From contig JAIQDT010006472.1 of assembly GCA_021521415.1 (NCBI GenBank), positions 1 through 64,000 of the forward strand: DNA of 64,000 bases, given 5' to 3'. The stretch comes from Bidens hawaiensis. Taxonomy: Eukaryota > Streptophyta > Magnoliopsida > Asterales > Asteraceae. The notes below the pieces were generated by a model. It saw only the letters and a list, made by a program, of their open reading frames with translations, had not been told where the DNA came from and did not search any database. A program made the translations under genes and the position numbers. Within the stretch, counting starts at the first letter, position 1. Each line of letters begins with the position of its first letter. Shown here piece by piece: positions 21,841-31,899 of this stretch.

Positions 21841-22545
21841 TAGGATCTCGCACTGGAGGAATCAAACGCTAAGAGGGCTGAGCGGGAGATTGTATTGCTT
21901 GAGTACATAAAGACTCAAAAGAAGAAGAAACGAGAGGATGCTGTTACTCATGCAAAGTTGGGGTCAAGGGTTCAGGTCTTGGAGGAGCAGGAAGAGCTAA
22001 ACGATGCTCTTATTGAAAGTCAAAGATTGCTGATCAACACACTCCACATCCGAATCCAGAATCAACATTTACTGATGAACCATGAAGCTTCTGAAAATGC
22101 TAACCTGAGGGCAGACCACTCGAAGCTTGGTGATAGAGTGGCTACACTTGAAAGGAACCTAACCTCTGCCGCCATACTTGATGAAAGATTATTCAAGAAG
22201 ATTGATGACTCAATGATCAAGTGGGATGTTGAGAATGAGGCGACCAACTCCAGGGTATCTATTCTTGAGGGTCAATTGGCCTCACCTGACTCTCTCGATA
22301 CACTTGTTGCTGAAATCACAAAACTTCGAAGCGAGATTGAGGCTCTTCAAACAAAACTGGCTGAGCAAGAACGTATCAATGAACGCCAGTCAAAACTTAA
22401 CGAGGAGTTCATGAGCAAGCATCAAGCCGCCTCTGATCTGATGGGTATACATGATAATGACTTTCATGGGCTGGAAGACAGGCTTGATGTTGTGTTCAAG
22501 AGTTGGAAAAGGTCTGGTGAGACCTCTATGATTGGGGGATCATAA
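21841..22545 (+). pseudogene. Third ORF, coiled-coil domain
   Basis: A 216-codon open frame (21895-22545) has heptad-like Leu/Ile spacing and alternating Glu/Lys/Arg, for example LGDRVATLERNL, ITKLRSEIEALQTKLAEQER and LNEEFMSKHQ. A long parallel coiled coil is likely. It lies between the linker and the acidic segment in the same order as other copies of this protein type that I remember. It is separated from its neighbours by frameshifts, so it is not translated as one protein in this copy. Confidence 0.6.
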
Positions 22546-23192
22546 CCTACCGCGGGACCAAGTGTGGCCTTGCGAGGAGTTCAGGTTGTGGGATCGGAGG
22601 GCGAGGCAACTATTGGTCGGGTTGTACAACAGATTGGTTAAGCCGGAAGTGGGGTTAGTACCAGCTTGGGTCCTGAACAACAGGTACCACCTCAGGCTCA
22701 AGCTGGTGGTGATGAAGGTGGGAATGAAGGTGATAATGAAGAAAGTGACGATGAAGATGATGAAGAGGATGAGGACGACAACGTTCATGACAGTTTTGAT
22801 GAAGACGATGATGATGGTGATAATGATGGAGGAAATGGTGGAGACGGAGGAGCCGGTGCAGCAGGAGGTGGAGGTGGAGTTAACACTCAATCACCTCCAC
22901 ACACTCAGGAACACGTACAAGACCCTGCTGCACACGACTCTGCTAGCAAAGTCAGGGAAGTAGACTCAAAAATTGATGATATGTATAAAGAATTGTTTCC
23001 TGAGGATGATTTTGCAGGTATTATGGATGATTTCATTGAAGCAGGGAAAAGCTTGGAGCACGTGATTACACACAATACGGAGGAGGCAGTAGGAGAAGAC
23101 TACATCAACCACTCGCCAAATCCAGATACGCCACAAGCTCAAGCTTCAGAGACTCCTGCAACTGATCCCGTTTCAATCCAGCCGCCAACTTG
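22546..23192 (+). pseudogene. Third ORF, acidic Asp/Glu/Gly-rich segment
   Basis: The frame at 22666-23192 encodes a run dominated by Asp and Glu (DDEDDEEDEDDN and similar), then Gly-rich text (DGGNGGDGGAGAAGGGGG), then a ELFPEDDFAGIMDDFIEAG block. Such acidic stretches are poorly conserved and give no function. A stop at 23191-23193 overlaps the start of the next frame by four bases (TTGACACATGA). Confidence 0.55.
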
Positions 23193-23933
23193 ACACATGA
23201 AACACTGAAGAAGAAACGAAAAACCCATATAGTGTCAAGTCGTGCCAGTGCAAGCATGCTCAAGTATCCTTATCATGATGATTTGCTGATTGTCTATGCG
23301 GAGTACAACAAGGAGAACAGTTGTTGGGCCATTCGAAGATTCAGCGGAGATCTCATATATCTCTCTCATCACGATCTGAAATCGTTGCCAGAGCTTGACA
23401 TTAATTATCTTCGCAAAGCTCTAGACCGAGGGGAATATGATGATTCATTGGAAGGTTGGGTCACCACACATCTACATTATCAATCAAAGGTGGACTACAA
23501 AGACATTGAGGTGAATAAGGGTCACAGGTACAAAAACCCAAGAGAAATAGACCCAACTACCGGAGAGCCACGAACCATGTGGAGATACAGGGCGCCAAAA
23601 GACTGTCACGAAATTTATCATGGCGAGCCATTCTTTCCCATCATTTTCCAAGATTTCATTGGTTGGGAATTTGACAACAAGATCGGTGAGGCCGTCATCC
23701 ACTGCCGTGACATGCATAAGATACGAGTGTTTGACGAGCATGAGCTAATGGGACTACACATGGAGGATGTGAAGAAGCTCTACCACTCACCGCTGAGAAC
23801 CATCGAGGACATCGGTCGTCAGAACACCAACCGGATAGTTGAAGCCTTCAACAAGTTCGTCCGAAGACTTGTTGAACTTCCACTGGCCGAGGACGAATGC
23901 CTTGTTTACGACACCGACGGGTTCCAATACTAA
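23190..23933 (+). pseudogene. Third ORF C-terminal domain, unknown
   Basis: A 247-codon frame is intact to TAA at 23931, with its own possible start near 23190. Blocks include SASMLKYPYHDDLLIVYAEY, CWAIRRFSGDLIYLSHHDL, TGEPRTMWRYRAP, FFPIIFQDFIGWEFDN and VHCRDMHKIRVFDEHEL-like text. I do not recognise the fold. It ends 15 bases before the 3' LTR and so includes almost all sequence up to the PPT. It is the least damaged ORF of the element. Confidence 0.55.
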
Positions 23934-23935
23934 AG

Positions 23936-23948
23936 ACTAGAGGGAGAT
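23936..23948 (+). promoter_or_regulatory. Polypurine tract before the 3' LTR
   Basis: GACTAGAGGGAGAT directly abuts TGTTAGG of the LTR. It would prime plus-strand DNA synthesis. Confidence 0.8.
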
Positions 23949-24353
23949 TGTTAGGTCCCGTTTTGTGTCATTAGTCTTTTGTATTGGTTTGTTTATGTAT
24001 TTGGGCCATTTGGTCACTTTTGTATGTATTGGGCTTTAGTTGTTTACTTTGTATGTACTAGGCCCAAGGGAAACTTGTAAAGAACCCATTGGGCATTGAT
24101 GATATTACATGTTTCTCATGCATGCTTTTCTATAAATAGGAAGCATGCCATAAGAGAAATAACCTTTTGCAAAACTTTCTAACTTGCACATACTTACTCT
24201 TGTTCTCTCCTTTCTCTCTCTCTCTCACTCTTCCTTACCCGAAAATAACTCTCAAGATTCGAGACCTCTTAGGTAACTTAATGTGATTTCCGCTAGCACT
24301 AAGTTCGGTTGATACAAGACACGTTGTTAGATCCATCCGTCTCGGGACCTACA
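23949..24353 (+). repeat. 3' LTR of the 14.8-kb copia element
   Basis: It begins TGTTAGGTCC and ends GGGACCTACA. It is shorter than the 5' LTR mainly because the CT run is shorter. Confidence 0.95.
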
Positions 24354-24852
24354 GGTTCCAAAAATGTGAATTAAAAAAATATAGCATAAAGTTGATTTTG
24401 ATTTCGTTATTACATCAAACCACAATTATTTTATAAAAATCTCATAACTCAACTAAATATCCATCAAATAATACTCATTTAAAAAAGAGCAGTACAATTA
24501 AAACAAAGCATAACTGTCTTTTTTTATATACTATTTTTAAGTTGGGTCATTCTAATAAATATAACTTAATGTTTTATATTCTAAAGCAATTAAACTTTCC
24601 ATGCAATCACCAATTTCAAACTTTGTACGTACTTACGTTTTATTCTAGCTTTGCGTTTTTCGATAATATTCAATTTTAAATTATTAAAAAGTATAAAAAC
24701 TAAAAACTAAAATAAATATCTTAATTAAATTAAGAGTCGTAAATGTAGAAATTACCAAGTAAACGATTATAAAATAAATAATGTGAAAAATATTCATAAA
24801 AATATTTACTTTCAATATACGTGTGATTTCGATGTACACGTACACCCTACAC
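24354..24852. other. AT-rich host DNA, no gene
   Basis: Target-site side of the copia insertion. I see no coding frame, repeat unit or RNA gene. Confidence 0.5.
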
Positions 24853-24855
24853 TTA

Positions 24856-25987
24856 GGTAGTGTTTGTTTTTTCTCTAAAGATCTTCCTGGCCTCTTATGT
24901 CTGCACCGCGCAGACCACGCACAGATGTTATGGTCTGAAGACTGTTTGCTTTTCGGAAGACATTTCATTAAAAAACGTCAGCATGCCCCTTCTTGGAGAA
25001 GACTTGGACCATCAGCTTCTAACATCTTCCCACATCTTCTCATCAAACCCTTCCATCAACCTTAGCAACTCCTCCACCCCTCTCCTCTCTTCTCCAACAT
25101 CGCCCCCTTTCCGGCCACCCCAGACCTCCGCCGCCCCCTTTCCGGTCACCCCACACCTCCGCCGCCCCCCTTTTCGGCCACCACACACTTCCGCCACCAC
25201 ACCCCTGCTGCCGCTATCCCCTATCCAGCCACCCTACACCTCCGTTGCCCCTCCCCTGCCTCTTCCACCCTCTCTTCGACCACCCCATATCTCCACGGCC
25301 CTTTGACTACCGCAGGTCTGCCATCTCCGCCGCCACAACTCCAGTCCGGGTATTATTGTTTTGTTGATTTGTGTACTTTACCTCTATTTGTATGATTTGT
25401 GATGTAATCGGTTTGAATTTGTATATTGGATTATACTATTGAAAGTTTATAAGATCGGAATTTATTGAAATCAGGTTTAATTGATGTTCGTCGAGTGATT
25501 ATTGATGTCGTGTATATCAATTTAGGTTTATTTTGTGTAAACGAGCTTGAGCTTGGCTCGTTTTAACTTACGAGAGCTCGAGAGTTATTTTTCAATTATT
25601 GTTGAATTTTTATTAGTTTTTTTAAAGAAATTGATTTGTAGAATTTGATTTGTTGAATTATTATTAGTTTTTGTTCAATTATTAGTTTGTATAATTGTCC
25701 AATTATCATTAGTTTTTTGTTTAAAAAGTTTGTAGAAAGTCTAGGTTTAATGAAGATCTTGTTACATTATGTTTGCATAAAGTTTAAGTCGTTTGAAGAT
25801 CTTTTTTATGTTTAAAATTCGGTTTATTTAAATTTCTGTTAATTTTAACAGTTTGCAGACGTGTTAAAACACAAACAGTCTTCTTTTTGCAGACTGCAGA
25901 GGTTTGGTCCACCTCTTCTACTAGAGATGTCTGCAGATGTTGTCCGCAGACTGCAGACATTTTACCTCTTAAAAAGCAAACAGCACC
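24856..25987. mobile_element. Non-autonomous PIF/Harbinger-type element with gene-like filling
   Basis: The ends GGTAGTGTTTGTTTTTTC and, reversed, GGTGCTGTTTGCTTTTTA are imperfect TIRs flanked by TTA (24853-24855 and 25988-25990). This is the 3-bp duplication and GGnnnTGTTTG end typical of PIF/Harbinger. Near both ends stand copies of TCTGCAGAC and GCAGAC words, likely transposase binding sites. The 1.1-kb inside has a C-rich tandem repeat, then a GT-starting AT-rich stretch that looks like an exon/intron border (about 25350), suggesting a captured gene fragment. No transposase is encoded. Confidence 0.75.
25086..25300 (+). repeat. C-rich ~31-base minisatellite
   Basis: Repeats of the CTTTCCGGCCACCCCAGACC then TCCGCCGCCC type. 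They would encode a Pro/Ser/Thr/Arg-rich peptide. The base composition differs sharply from the surroundings. Confidence 0.75.
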
Positions 25988-26144
25988 TTACTAATTTCTT
26001 TTCTTTCTTTCTTTTCTTTTATTTTTTAGAAAAACCTTTTTTACATGACGAAAATAAATAAATAAATGAGGTTGTCCATCTTTTAATGTGGAGAGTTAGG
26101 AGTTTACAAAAAGAGAAACAAATAAAGATTTGTATGTGACATGC

Positions 26145-26146
<2 letters not shown>

Positions 26147-26190
<44 letters not shown>
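26147..26190 (+). repeat. (TA)n microsatellite
   Basis: About 22 uninterrupted TA units, the target of the adjoining TIR element. Confidence 0.95.
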
Positions 26191-26193
<3 letters not shown>

Positions 26194-26912
26194 TAAGGAT
26201 CCTAAAAAAACCATTGGCAAATTGAGAACTTTGAGAACCATTTTAGACCACTAAAAAGCCCTTTAAAAAATATTAAAAAAATTATAAAACAAACAAAACC
26301 GGAAATTTTAAAAAAGTAAAAAAACCCAAATTCTTATATTTCATTTCGGTTTCATTAAAAAAAATACCGAATTTTTTTTTAATTTTTAATTCGTATTATA
26401 CCTATACACATATGTATACTTTCATTTAATCTCTAGTTACGTAATATATACATATGTACATTATCATTTACCTTAAATTATACATATGTGTATAGGAAAA
26501 AACATGTGTGTACATATTATACATATATGTATAATAAAAAAAACCGATTTTTTTCTTTTTAATTCGTATTATACCTATACACATATATATACTTTCATTT
26601 AATCTCTAGTTATGTAATGTACACATATGTACATTATCATTTACCTTAAATTATACATATGTGTATAGGAAAAAAACATGTGTGTACATATATGTACGTA
26701 TTATACATATATGTATATGTATAATTTAGCTAAAACGAGAAATTTTTTTTAGAAACCGGGATGATAAATAAGAACTTTGGTTTTTATACTTTTTTTGTTT
26801 TTGTGTTTTTTTTTATTTTTTATGATTTTTTTTATTTTTAGATTTTTTTGTGGTCCAAAATGGTTCTCATAGTTCTCAATTCCCAAAAAGTTCTCACATG
26901 ATCCTGATCCTA
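26191..26912. mobile_element. 0.7-kb non-autonomous TIR element in a TA repeat
   Basis: The ends share about 65 bases of inverted similarity. Left words are GGTAAGGATCC, TTGAGAACTTTGAGAACC and ATTTTAGACCA; right, reversed, are GGATCAGGATC, TTGAGAACTATGAGAACC and ATTTTGGACCA. TATATATA borders both sides, then a GA run follows on the right. No coding frame. It is of the same general type as the elements near 8333 and 8691. Confidence 0.75.
26387..26700 (+). repeat. Internal direct duplication (~170-base period) of TACATATGTA-rich sequence
   Basis: Two copies of a block starting ATTCGTATTATACCTATACA (near 26388 and 26562) and holding TTCATTTAATCTCTAGTTA, then many TATACATATGTGTATA palindromes. 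Confidence 0.75.
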
Positions 26913-27116
26913 TATATATATAGAGAGAGAGAGAGAAAGAGAGAGAGAAAATAATTAAATTACCTTTATACTCTTAAACAATACGACCACAAAAAAATCT
27001 AAAAAGTCAACATTCAATAACAATCTTAGATTAATATGATCGATGACTAGAATGGGTTCAATAGTTCTTAAAAACAACTACGTTTTCAAAAGAAATTACA
27101 CACACACATAGATAAA

Positions 27117-28077
27117 GGATCCGATACGATAATCTCTTATCGTACATTACGTACGCGACACCGTTAATCCTTGATTTCAAAAAACACGCGGTGGCAAATT
27201 TTTAAATTTTTTCAATTCGTTTCCATCTCAATTAACCGTTGCACCGATTCAACCATCGTCACTGACACCATTTGCGTGACCAGTTCATTTGAATTGAAAT
27301 GAAATACGCCATTTGCAAACACCCATTTGCAGAACTTTAAATGAGTTCTAGATTTGTTCATATGATAAAATCGATGGTCAATTGATGATTTCTTGATGAT
27401 TACGAGATTATATGAAGTGATTTCAGTGTTCAATTTCATGTTACAGATAGTTTAATTTCTTATCTGAACTTCTGAGTGTTTAAAGGTTTGTCTAGAACGT
27501 TTAATTTCATATCTGAGCTCTGGTTTGGGTTTTGAACTTCTAAAGTTTTGTTTTTTTTTTCTAAACTTGAATGTTTAACTTGAACGTTTAAAGGTTCTCA
27601 TTTTGGTTAGGGCTTTTTAGTGCGTTCAGGTTTGTTTAGAGCGTTTAAAAATGTTCGTTTTTGTTCAGAACGTTTAAACATAATATTTTGAATCGTAATT
27701 AGAGCTCATTTGAGTATAGTATTCTGCAACTTCATAATCGATTGACGAATCTAAATCCTTTTACATAACAATTTGATCGATTAAATCATCATTTTTTGAT
27801 CAATTTTGAAGGTCCTTGATGTTCAACGACGTTTCATTTTGATTTTGGTTTTTGCTTTTAGAGATTTCATACTTTAAGCTCTGATTAGAGTTTAGAAATT
27901 CGGTCAGATAGAGCGATGAGTTTATAATTTGGATCAGAATGGATTTGTAATCGATGAATTTGATCATGAACTAGTTTGGGTTATTTTACGAAACTGCCAA
28001 TACGCGTTTTTTAATTCAACACATTGAATGTCGCGTACTTAATGTACGATAAGCCATTATTGTATAATAATCCATCC
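27117..28077. mobile_element. MULE-like non-autonomous TIR element
   Basis: Left TIR (27117-27160) and right TIR (28028-28077, reversed) share CTTATCGTACATTA then GTACGCGACA with one mismatch, plus GGAT at the tips. The long TIR without transposase resembles Pack-MULE type elements. The interior (27212-27470) has an open minus-strand frame and 27480-27680 repeats the word GTTTAGAACGTTTAA, but no gene is recognised. A clear target duplication is not seen. Confidence 0.55.
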
Positions 28078-28879
28078 CTATGTATATATATACACACATG
28101 TGAAGCGATTACCCGGCCTACATTAATATTGAAAATATAAATCTCAAAAGGAAAATTTCCTCACTTTTTATTGGACTGAATTATGATATATGAGTATGTT
28201 CATGTAAGGGCAATCAATCATCCTCGTTGTAATCCAGTTGTCAAAGTTCTTATGTCCCATTCATGCTTTTTGGCTTTGGTTTTTTCGTTACAATTGAAGT
28301 ATGGTGAATTTTTTTCCATGTTTTCTTAATTAGAATTAAATTCCATATTGTAATGTTTCATTTATATGCATGGAGTCTAATAAAAATATTCAACTTTATA
28401 GTATATATTCAAAATGCTTGATTGATAAGACAACAATTTATATCATTTTTGTAAAAGTGTATTTCTAACGAAATAATATAGTATTATAAAATCATATTGC
28501 AATGTGTGAGTTATTTGTAATCTCAAAAAAATAAAAGAAAACGATGTTGATATCTGTTTTTAATTAACCCAAATTATTACACAAATGATACAACAAATTA
28601 CTACCGAGTGTAAAATTAGTACCAAACTAAATTAGGAAATACACTAACCCACTTTATTCTTTTTAGTGATTCACGGTTTTAAGATTTTATACATCCTAGG
28701 TATATATGCATAGAACATATACATAAAAAGTCATAAAACTACTTTGTTCATAGAGTTTTTAAATTTTACATACTTTGTGTAGATAATCAAACAATTTTTC
28801 ATATTCTTTTAAACTTTAGGAGAGACAGGTGAAAAACGACATATAACATCATTTTCTTTTACTTTCTTATAACTTCCTT
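28078..28879. other. AT-rich DNA without genes
   Basis: No coding frame, repeat family or RNA gene is seen. The composition is uniform and AT-rich until the sharp change near 28880. Confidence 0.5.
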
Positions 28880-29480
28880 GTTCGTAGACAAAGTGGACTC
28901 TACTTGACTTTCTTTCCTATCTTCTTAGAAATAAGTAAATAGTGGATCTTCGACTAGCATTTCGTGGAAATCATAGTTGGTATTGGACAAGAAGGAAATT
29001 CCTTCTCTTCTGTTGTCACAAGAAGGGACTAGGTTCCTAGCCAAGCCAGGGAATCTACGACCGATTGTCAAAAAATCTCCCACTACGGGGTAAGAAGCAA
29101 GGAAGGAGTGCCGCTTTCAAAAATGAATTTTTAGTTCAATCACCCGCCGAAGCGAATCCTTCGAAATAGCCAAGCCAGTAAGTAGAAAGGCAAGGTGACC
29201 GCAGGGAAAGGCATTACCGGAAGGAAAGTAGCCCAACTCAATGTCTTACGCATCAGTGGCCTTTGAGTGAAAGCAGTAAGTCAGTGGCCAAGAATCATCG
29301 ATTTTGGAGTTACCAGCTCAAGGCAGCTCATGGGAATTTCTTTAAGTAAGAACGATCCCCAGTGTCATCCTCTTCGTCTTCTCTTTAGGAAAGCAAGTCC
29401 CATCGAGTTAGCTCTTGGAGTCAAGGCATGCCTTAAGGTAGCGACTGACTTTCAGGTGAGATGGTTCAATAGTAGATTAG
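28880..29480. other. Probable mitochondrial DNA insert (NUMT)
   Basis: The composition changes abruptly to about balanced GC with words such as GCAAGGAAGGAGTGCCGC, GCCAAGCCAGTAAGTAGAAA, GGCAAGGTGACCGCAGGG and GAAAGTAGCCCAACTC. These are typical of plant mitochondrial intergenic DNA as I remember it. No complete mitochondrial gene is readable; the 80-codon frame at 29267 is not a known gene. AT-rich nuclear DNA resumes at about 29480. Confidence 0.55.
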
Positions 29481-29778
29481 ATAAACTTTTTTTAGGATTG
29501 CAAAAATAAATAGTTTACTTATTTATTATTTTCGTCTTACAGTATATACCACAAAGTATAATTCTCTATCCGACCAACATATTACAAATATATACTATTA
29601 GCAAAACATTGAAATCACAAAAGATCAATATATTAATTATATGATAAAAATTGGCACATATTTAAAAGAATACTCGAAAAATAAATAAATTAATACAAAC
29701 ACACATAAATATACATGTGTGTAAATAAGCATGTGATCATGAAACGATCACTCATTAATTAATTGTCACGCCATAAAA

Positions 29779-30342
29779 TTAGTAAGGTTTCTCACCTACA
29801 TAATTGCCAGGAGGATCATAATTACAAATCATAAAAACACCTCTACCTTGAAAACAAGTCACCTTGGCACACCCAATTCTCCTACTTGCTTTCCAAACAA
29901 TTTGTGTATAATGTCCACACTCCTGCCCGTTGCATGAATTCGAGCCGTAGGTGTACCACCGCCGCTCTCCAACCCATGCCGCTGCCGCTTGAGCAGGGTT
30001 CCATCCATCACCACTACCCCAAAAGATATTCTCTCCATAAGGCCCATTTGAATGCTTTAACAAGCAATCTTGTCGCCTTTGCCTAGCATACAAGTCCGCA
30101 TAACGTGCTAGCGTTGTGTCCCATACGAGTGGCGGCATACGCAGGGTGGCTCGGGCTTGGTTCTGGATAGATATGAAGTCATTGATGATATTTTTATTTA
30201 GTTGGTTTTTATCTGTGATGGCATTGGTGGTGGAACTTAGGAGAGCAATGAAGAAAACCAATGTGATGAGAGGAAACCACATTGGGAGATAGTGTGATGT
30301 GTTCTCCTTGGTGGGAATTCTTTTATGGTATACTACTTGCAT
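29779..30342 (-). CDS. PR-1: Pathogenesis-related protein 1 (CAP domain), secreted
   Basis: A single-exon frame of 187 codons. PR-1 proteins are small secreted apoplastic proteins of the CAP superfamily, linked to defence and reported to bind sterols. A hydrophobic signal peptide covers residues about 21-41. The second Met (residue 21, at 30282) would give a canonical signal peptide, so it may be the true start; the first Met adds 20 polar residues. The CAP cavity residues H97, E104, E126 and H144 are present (HSNGPYGEN and GHYTQIVW signatures), as are all six Cys (93, 137, 142, 158, 163, 173). The C-terminus CNYDPPGNYVGEKPY carries the CAPE-type 11-residue peptide after CNYD. It is the only ordinary gene here, flanked by a NUMT and transposon debris. 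No frameshift or stop is seen. Confidence 0.95.
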   Translation of the reverse strand: MQVVYHKRIPTKENTSHYLPMWFPLITLVFFIALLSSTTNAITDKNQLNKNIINDFISIQNQARATLRMPPLVWDTTLARYADLYARQRRQDCLLKHSNGPYGENIFWGSGDGWNPAQAAAAWVGERRWYTYGSNSCNGQECGHYTQIVWKASRRIGCAKVTCFQGRGVFMICNYDPPGNYVGEKPY

Positions 30343-30851
30343 AATTATATATTGTGGTTTAAGAAGATAAATAATATAAAATTAAATAAATGTACAATAA
30401 AAGGTTGGTGGATTTATGGAGAATTTAAGTGGCACCCATGATCGAATATGATTGGCATACTCTTCTAGGAACAAAGCTATATCATATTAAAACCAATAAC
30501 TAAGTCAAGATCTACATGATGATGTAACTATTTTTTTTTCCTTTTAACGGTTAACGAATCTTTCAAATAGCTACTAACAAAATTCAAAATTCATCATATT
30601 GGGGTGCACCTCTTTCGATCCAGGGAAAACCCTCACCTGAGGCCAACGTCCATGAACACTCACCCGAAAGTACGACAAGCGGTGAGATACAACTCGTTTA
30701 GTTCAAGGATCAAACTAGTGTACGTCACATACTCGCTTAGTCTCCCATCATCACCTGATGCCGCTGAAACTAAATAATGATAACATAAATTAAACCCGAA
30801 ACATCAAATATTTTCCTTACCATTCCACCACGTACCAGCTCATTTATCTAA
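30343..30851. other. Upstream region of PR-1, no gene
   Basis: AT-rich near the PR-1 start, with no clear TATA box. From 30601 to 30760 the DNA becomes GC-richer (GGGTGCACCTCTTTCGATCC and onwards) and looks like a short repeat or a lost upstream exon of the next gene. Unassigned. Confidence 0.4.
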
Positions 30852-31709
30852 CTAGATTTTAGCAGTTTCTCTAACAAAGAGACCGCCCCCTTTAAAGCCC
30901 AGCATGCATTGGCGAGCACTCTTTTTAGTAAAATTGTTCACAATATGGAGTCACACTTTAACATGACAAGCAGACAAAAAACCATTTTTGAGTGTCTACA
31001 AGCACCACATGCTCAAGATTTTCTTCCTGCTATCCCTATAGATGGGTTAGGCCAGCATATGTCTCCAGTGGAGTATCGTAGTATCCTTAAGTATCGCCTT
31101 ATGATTCCTCTATTTCCGGTTGATGAGATATGTCTTGTTTGTCGTAAAGCGTGTTTAGACTCATATGGGGAGCACGCGGTGCACTGTAAAGAGCTCCTGG
31201 GGTTCAAATACCGACACGATCTGGTTATGGATGTGCTCTTTGATATATTCAGGCGAGCTGGAATTTCTGTTAAGAAAGAAGCACCTGTGAATTTCCTGAC
31301 TGACCCGTCGGAGGGAAGATCATCTCTTCGACCGGCTGACATTTTGGTGTTTGGATGGATAGGAGGGAAACACGTGTGTGTGGATTTAACAGGGGTTTCT
31401 CCTTTGGTGGGCTTAGGGAGTAGTGGTTTCGCTGTCGGTCAAGCCGCATTAAAAGCTGCCTCAAGTAAGGTGGCAAAACATGAAAAGGCGTATCTTGACA
31501 ACCAACATGTATTTATTCCTTTTGCTTTTGACACTTTTGGTTTCCTCGCGCCTGAAGCTGTGGAGCTACTTACCCGTGTTCAGCGGGTCATGCATAGTAA
31601 TGTTATGACTCCAAGATCAGCAAATATAGTTTTTAAAAGATTGGGTTTTGCGATTCAAAAAGGGGTAGCGGCGCAGCTTGTTGCCCGCTTGCCTTCTGTT
31701 TCGATGTAA
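30852..31709 (+). CDS. C-terminal exon of an RT-related protein: zinc finger plus restriction-like endonuclease
   Basis: The open frame runs from about 30852 (LDFSSF) to the stop at 31707 with no defect; no ATG begins it, and ACTAG at 30851-30855 could be an intron acceptor. Numbering from the TTG codon at 30909, there is a C75-C78-H89-C93 finger, an R102-H103-D104 motif, LRPADI with D144, and CVDLT with D159. A CCHC finger, then RHD, then RPxD and D, is the layout of the restriction-like endonuclease at the end of R2-type non-LTR retrotransposons. I recall plant RT proteins ending in this text (IPFAFDTFGFLAPEAV near residue 199). The RT part is not in the window, so this is a 5'-truncated copy or the last exon of a gene. 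Confidence 0.6.
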   Translation, partial: LDFSSFSNKETAPFKAQHALASTLFSKIVHNMESHFNMTSRQKTIFECLQAPHAQDFLPAIPIDGLGQHMSPVEYRSILKYRLMIPLFPVDEICLVCRKACLDSYGEHAVHCKELLGFKYRHDLVMDVLFDIFRRAGISVKKEAPVNFLTDPSEGRSSLRPADILVFGWIGGKHVCVDLTGVSPLVGLGSSGFAVGQAALKAASSKVAKHEKAYLDNQHVFIPFAFDTFGFLAPEAVELLTRVQRVMHSNVMTPRSANIVFKRLGFAIQKGVAAQLVARLPSVSM

Positions 31710-31899
31710 TCCAATAAACAATTCATTGCGGATAATAATTTGTTAACTTGTTTGTCCCAATAAAGGATGAATAAACGTCGAACTTTATAATAAGTTGATT
31801 TGAAAAATGTCTTATATTTAGTAACTTAAAATATGAAAGATTGTGACGAAAAATTATATTACAAGCATAAGGCTTAGCTACAAGCCTACACACAAGGCC

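Larger units (their letters stand above)
9568..24353 (+). mobile_element. 14.8-kb Ty1/copia element with third ORF (Sirevirus-like)
   Basis: The element has TG...CA LTRs at both ends (436 and 405 bp), a tRNA-Met PBS, a terminal PPT, and flanking 5-mers GGGTC (9563-9567) and GGTTC (24354-24358), a target duplication with one difference. Domain order is gag, protease, integrase, RT, RNase H, which defines Ty1/copia. A long gag, a large non-coding spacer and an extra ORF after pol fit the Sirevirus group. The two LTRs differ by about 22 substitutions plus indels over some 390 aligned bases, counted by eye, so the insertion is not recent. Every ORF is broken; the copy could move only with help. 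Confidence 0.9.

Noticed and set aside
22540..22890. Hydrophobic minus-strand frame that looks like membrane protein
   Set aside because: It is the antisense reading of GAT/GAA codons of the acidic segment.
20391..23933. Retroviral-type envelope gene
   Set aside because: No signal peptide, fusion peptide or C-terminal membrane anchor is seen; only the position after pol is env-like.
24860..25306. 148-codon Pro/Ser/Thr-rich frame as a cell-wall protein
   Set aside because: It starts in the TIR of a Harbinger-type element and reads through a minisatellite; no signal peptide.
29267..29509. 80-codon frame in the mitochondrial-like insert
   Set aside because: No known mitochondrial protein is recognised, and the frame runs out of the insert.
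30601..30640. Pol III B-box-like TTTCGATCC as a SINE
   Set aside because: No A box at the proper distance and no poly(A) or T tail.
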